DNA of 64,000 nucleotides from the NCBI GenBank assembly GCA_900239685.1, contig OENT01000139.1, positions 1 to 64,000 on the forward strand, in the 5' to 3' direction. Numbering within the stretch: position 1 is the first letter of the stretch; every line of letters starts with the position of its first letter. The notes beneath the pieces are model-generated. The model saw nothing but the letters and a program-made list of their open reading frames with translations, had not been told where the DNA came from and searched no databases. This document shows positions 60,473 to 64,000 of the stretch, piece after piece. Position numbers and translations under genes: made by a program. Origin of the DNA: Rotaria macrura. Lineage: Eukaryota > Rotifera > Eurotatoria > Philodinida > Philodinidae.

Positions 60473-60760
60473 TTAGTCTTTAATAGTTATACAAGTGTTA
60501 TGTAGGAGTAACCTTTTTTGGCATAGATTTGGTTTACAGCATTGTTTCCACCCAAATGCACATGAAACACAAGCACCACCTTTTGATCGCTTTTCCATAT
60601 GAACAACGTTCTCATCGTCTGAAACCTCACGAACCTTAGCTTCAGCCAGTGTTTGATCATCATCCGTATCATGATAAGGTTTTGCATGTGCCTCTCCGCA
60701 CAATGATAAAATAGTAAAAATACCCAGAAAACCAAACACGACAAATGTTTTAGTCTGCAT
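60473..60760 (-). CDS. Secreted cysteine-rich prepropeptide, knottin-like, copy 2
   Basis: A single-exon gene of 95 residues, the same length as copy 1. The signal peptide is residues 1-26 (hydrophobic core, ending Ala-His-Ala). The propeptide to residue 58 is acidic (Asp/Glu runs) and ends in Lys-Arg (57-58). The mature part has cysteines at 64, 67, 74, 75, 80 and 90, i.e. C-x2-C-x6-C-C-x4-C-x9-C, exactly the framework of copy 1, with CCKPN in common. The residues between cysteines have diverged more than the signal peptide, as often seen in families of secreted peptides. The other loops differ: the last loop is hydrophobic (Leu-rich) here and strongly basic in copy 1. Role unknown: venom-like, defence or hormone-like peptide. 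Confidence 0.8.
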   Translation of the reverse strand: MQTKTFVVFGFLGIFTILSLCGEAHAKPYHDTDDDQTLAEAKVREVSDDENVVHMEKRSKGGACVSCAFGWKQCCKPNLCQKRLLLHNTCITIKD

Positions 60761-61695
60761 AACGTCTAAATATGATATATTTTGACTTGGAAGTTAAAAA
60801 CTAGAAAGCTACTTAATCGAATATCGAATAAATTCAATTTTTGAAAATTTCCATTACTTATATAGCATCTCTTTCATCTTATATTCACATTCAATTATAC
60901 ATGATTTATGCATATGTATTACTCTCGTGCATACCATTATTACGCCCTAATGAGAAGTTATTCATGTGAACTTCTCGTAAAATTATTTTACACGAATCTT
61001 CCAGAGTTTCTTTCTAGGTTTCTGAAGAACTTCTTATCATGAAACTTAACTTTGATGCTGCATACACGTATCTTGGAGAATACAAAAACAAAGCTGTGTC
61101 AAATTCTGTTTTTTTTTGCGTACCACCTTTTCTAAGAAATTCAATCGCCAGTCTTCGGTCCAGATGACACCGATTTCCCGTATCCATTACTCTGTCGTGC
61201 TGAGATCGATCGAATGAAAAGTTTTTCTATTTGTGCCAAACCCTATGTGGGCTGATCTGTATATTTTTTCATTTTCTTGTATTTCCTTTCTAGTTCAATA
61301 AAATATTCAAATAAACGACGTAATCTAAACAAAGAGCATGTTTTTCTTTGAACACGGTTAATTTTTTTAAAATTTCAACACAAAATACGAGAGAAAAATA
61401 TTTTAAAATAAACGAACATTATACATGCAAAATAATGGTTAGTATATGTTGAGGAAAAGTACATTCAGAGAAAATTTTATTTTGACTGTATAGGTTTTGG
61501 CCATCAAAGCTTTCCATAAGATGATTTTCCAACTTTAGAAGAAGAAAGACTTTCCGTTCCAAGATAATGCCAGTAATCCGACAAACATGAATAATATACT
61601 TCTTGTCAACACTATGTCTTTTGTACAATTGAAGAAAGAAATTATAAAAGTGTACTACTCCACGTGATAAATAAAAGCGGAAAATTAATATTAAC
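60761..61695. other. Upstream region of peptide copy 2, one exon-like stretch
   Basis: 60952-61010 matches the upstream block of copy 1. On the plus strand 61137-61255 is open for 38 codons after an acceptor (TTTTCTAAG), is less AT-rich than its surroundings, contains FPYPLLCRAEIDRMK, ends in TGA and is followed by AATAAA about 45 bp later. It may be a terminal exon or relic; upstream exons were not found. Confidence 0.35.
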
Positions 61696-62159
61696 TTATC
61701 GAATCATTCGCCACTCATCAGATATAGGCTTTGATGTATCGCGTAGTTTAAGCAATAATTTCACTGACAAAGAGTTTTTGAATTCATCAAATTGATCACT
61801 TCGCTACAAGGAAAATAATCTAATGTTGACTTGAAGTCAAGAGAATATTTTTCAAACAATTATATCAAAATTGACCTTATTTATACAAGAAGTTGCCTGG
61901 CAAATCTTTTTTTGCGTTTTAGTTTACGCGATTGATTGATGAAGCTTGAAAATATTAATCAAAAAATTAAAATTCATGAAACTCTTCACTTCAGTTATGA
62001 AAGAGGAAGTAGTACAACGAATATAATTATAGTCTATGATACTATTCTACCTGCGTAGTAGAACAATCTTTTTCATCAATTATTTTCAAGTATCCATGAT
62101 TAAGTAAATTAGACGGTTTATTTGCATTATTAAATATAGCACACGAAATGATTATTTTA
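61696..62159 (-). CDS. Possible last two exons of an unrecognised gene
   Basis: Two segments on the minus strand, 62051-62159 and 61696-61803, are bounded by TTTTTCAG and CAG/GTAGAA, and by CCTTGTAG and a TAA stop. They join in phase 0. The second encodes a charged C-terminus (QFDEFKNSLSVKLLLKLRD, then ISDEWRMIR). I could not find 5' exons between 62.16 and 64 kb with confidence, and no domain is recognised. The residue composition looks coding, but segments this short occur by chance in AT-rich DNA. Confidence 0.3.
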
Positions 62160-63830
62160 CTGAAAAAGAAAACGACAACTCGACACTTGTATCGTAACAA
62201 TCAAATCTAACTACAAATTTCGTTGGTCATTTTTCCCCATCGATTTCGACTTAAAAACATAGTTCCAAATAAATCAGATTTCGAATAAATGGAAACATAA
62301 AACAAAAGATGAATGCGAATAGTTTCTATTACCAACACAAGTCTTAATCATGAGAAAGAAAACTCGAACACTGGGTCCTATGTGAAAAATATATATAGTT
62401 TTAACAATGATTGTCTCCCCATTAGAACTGAGGTAACTTATATTTCACATACAGACACAATATAAAACACTGGTTATCTCTCGATTAGTCTAATATAATT
62501 TGATTACAGGGAAGTCAAGTTACATAGTTCAGGTGGGTAGTTGTTTTATGTTGAATTCAGCAATATGCATGACATTTGTTTTTGCAATCGATGGTTTTTA
62601 GTTTTTAAATTTGAATGAATTTGCATAATACATGATGAAATAACTTTTTGAAAATATTCAGAGGAAAAAAGAATAAAAATGATGTGAATTTTGGAGTAGA
62701 GAAGAACCAATCGTTTCTAATGAAAACAAAAAGAAGCATGCAGCGCAGACACAAGTATCCAAATACATTATATCCATAATTTCATCAATTAAAAATATGG
62801 AACCATTATTTCATAATAGAAACATATTAATTTAAAAAATTTTCCATAAACTTAAAAAATTTAGTGTATCTACAAATGAATGTGATCATTACAAAAAATA
62901 CTATTCTATCATAGTCATACAAAACAAAGTAGTGAACATTCAATGCAACGTTGTCGTTCCTAAAGATTGATCCCATATCTGGTTTGCAATTACTTTGTAT
63001 GTTCATCCATAGATCAATACGTGTGTCTCTATTCGACTAAAACAATTCTCACCGGACCTTAATAAATCTTCGTTGGTTCTTGATGCTAGCTTATGTCGAT
63101 CTTTATTACTAAGAGCATGATATTTTAATGTATTTAATCAAGCCATGGACAAGTGAAATAAGTCTATGGTTCGATATCTTTATGAGTGCAAGCAAGTCTT
63201 TTCAAATAAAACTGTTGTTTAAGAAAAAAAAACATAATTCAAAACGTGACTAGGATGTATGGTCAATAACGGCAGGGCCAACTGTTACAGAATTTCAAAA
63301 GAAAATAATTTTTTAGAGTGATTCGGAGTAAATCATTTTTATACATAAGAAAGAATAAAGAATTCAAATGAAGTCTCCATTGGAAATGTGTTGAGTTTCT
63401 TACAATCTGTTATAATATGGGGTCGCTTCTAATTCACTTTTGTTCCATCAAACAAAAAGACTTAAAATATTGCTCGTTACGGTATTCCATATTGTCTTTT
63501 ATTTATACAGATGAAGGTTTCGGATCTTACCATTTCAAATTGTAAAGATAAAACTGGTCTTGTTTCCGATACATGAGTACCATATAAACATTAAACATTC
63601 TTATCTTTACAGTATGTTAGTTTGATTCTTACAATAAAATCTCAAAAATTTCTGACAATTTTTCAGACAAAAATTCGATGTAACAACGTCAAAAAACTGC
63701 ACTTTTTGGATGAAATTCCTCGATAAATTTTTATTTCAGTACGTGTCGGGGTAAAATCGGAGTCTATATCAATCCTCTTATAGTTTGCAATAACTTTGAT
63801 AATCTATCGATAGCATACTGTCAATTTTAG
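62160..63830. other. AT-rich DNA, nothing firm
   Basis: Several 40-odd codon open stretches on both strands (e.g. about 62700-62830 on both strands and about 63015-63145 on minus) are not distinguishable from chance. No repeat or RNA gene was seen. Confidence 0.4.
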
Positions 63831-64000
63831 GAACGATCTCCGTCGCTTTCCAATCTTAAACATTTTCTATACGAGAGCGCTAATTCGTAGCCGTGTCGAT
63901 ACTATTATCTTTTGTATACTGAGCTATACACAACTACACTTCGTATTTCATGGCACTAATTTTGTGCGTATCGAATTGCGAATATCCAATTTTCTTCTAT
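63831..64000 (+). CDS. Possible exon running off the right edge
   Basis: After the acceptor-like TCAATTTTAG (ends 63830) one frame stays open for 56 codons to the last base. It has lower AT content than the DNA to its left and a mix of hydrophobic and Arg residues (e.g. RRFPILNIFYTRALIRS). No domain is recognised. It is truncated by the window end, so it can be judged only with the neighbouring sequence. Confidence 0.25.

Noticed and set aside
1..64000. Search for tRNA, rRNA, CRISPR, telomeric TGTGGG arrays and retroelement polymerase motifs
   Set aside because: None recognised by eye: GT-rich words near 11380 and 48935 are not arrays, and no reverse-transcriptase or integrase signature was found.

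Overview
The window looks like nuclear DNA of a small invertebrate, most likely a bdelloid rotifer. It is AT-rich, most introns are only about 45-65 nt, the genes are animal-type, and 3' splice acceptors sit just before several start codons. The species call is inference. All coordinates below were worked out by hand, joining exons at GT-AG borders with consistent phase.

Region by region. (1) 1-15.8 kb: short GC-rich minisatellites at the left edge and at 2.1 kb; an intronless rhodopsin-type 7TM receptor (3.57-4.54 kb); an unrecognised two-exon gene (8.08-8.54 kb) tail-to-tail with a six-exon membrane ecto-nucleoside triphosphate diphosphohydrolase (CD39 family, minus strand, 8.60-10.43 kb); and an 888-bp non-autonomous fold-back transposon flanked by TTAA (12.5-13.4 kb). 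(2) 15.8-36.4 kb: the dense housekeeping block, all on the plus strand. It holds three tandem PWWP-domain paralogues of 345, 414 and 497 aa that share an unrecognised C-terminal domain, then NOL10/Enp2 (17 exons, 654 aa, ribosome biogenesis), then a CPSF6/7-type cleavage factor Im subunit (9 exons, 504 aa). The first two PWWP genes are only 132 bp apart, with a splice acceptor abutting the second ATG, so they may be co-transcribed and resolved by spliced-leader trans-splicing. (3) 40.1-46.8 kb: a second 7TM receptor (minus, two exons) and a membrane-anchored C-type-lectin-like receptor (plus) whose stalk is built from symmetric micro-exons. (4) 46.8-64 kb: gene-poor DNA. It carries two paralogous 95-aa secreted prepropeptides with an identical six-cysteine knottin-like framework (minus, 51.2 and 60.5 kb), a decayed third copy between them (55.6 kb), and a block conserved upstream of all three. 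A few weak exon-like stretches lie at the right end.

The NOL10, CPSF6, ENTPD and PWWP calls rest on recognised motifs and complete reading frames. The most novel items are the PWWP triplet with its shared C-terminal domain, the knottin-like peptide family, and the lectin stalk micro-exons.
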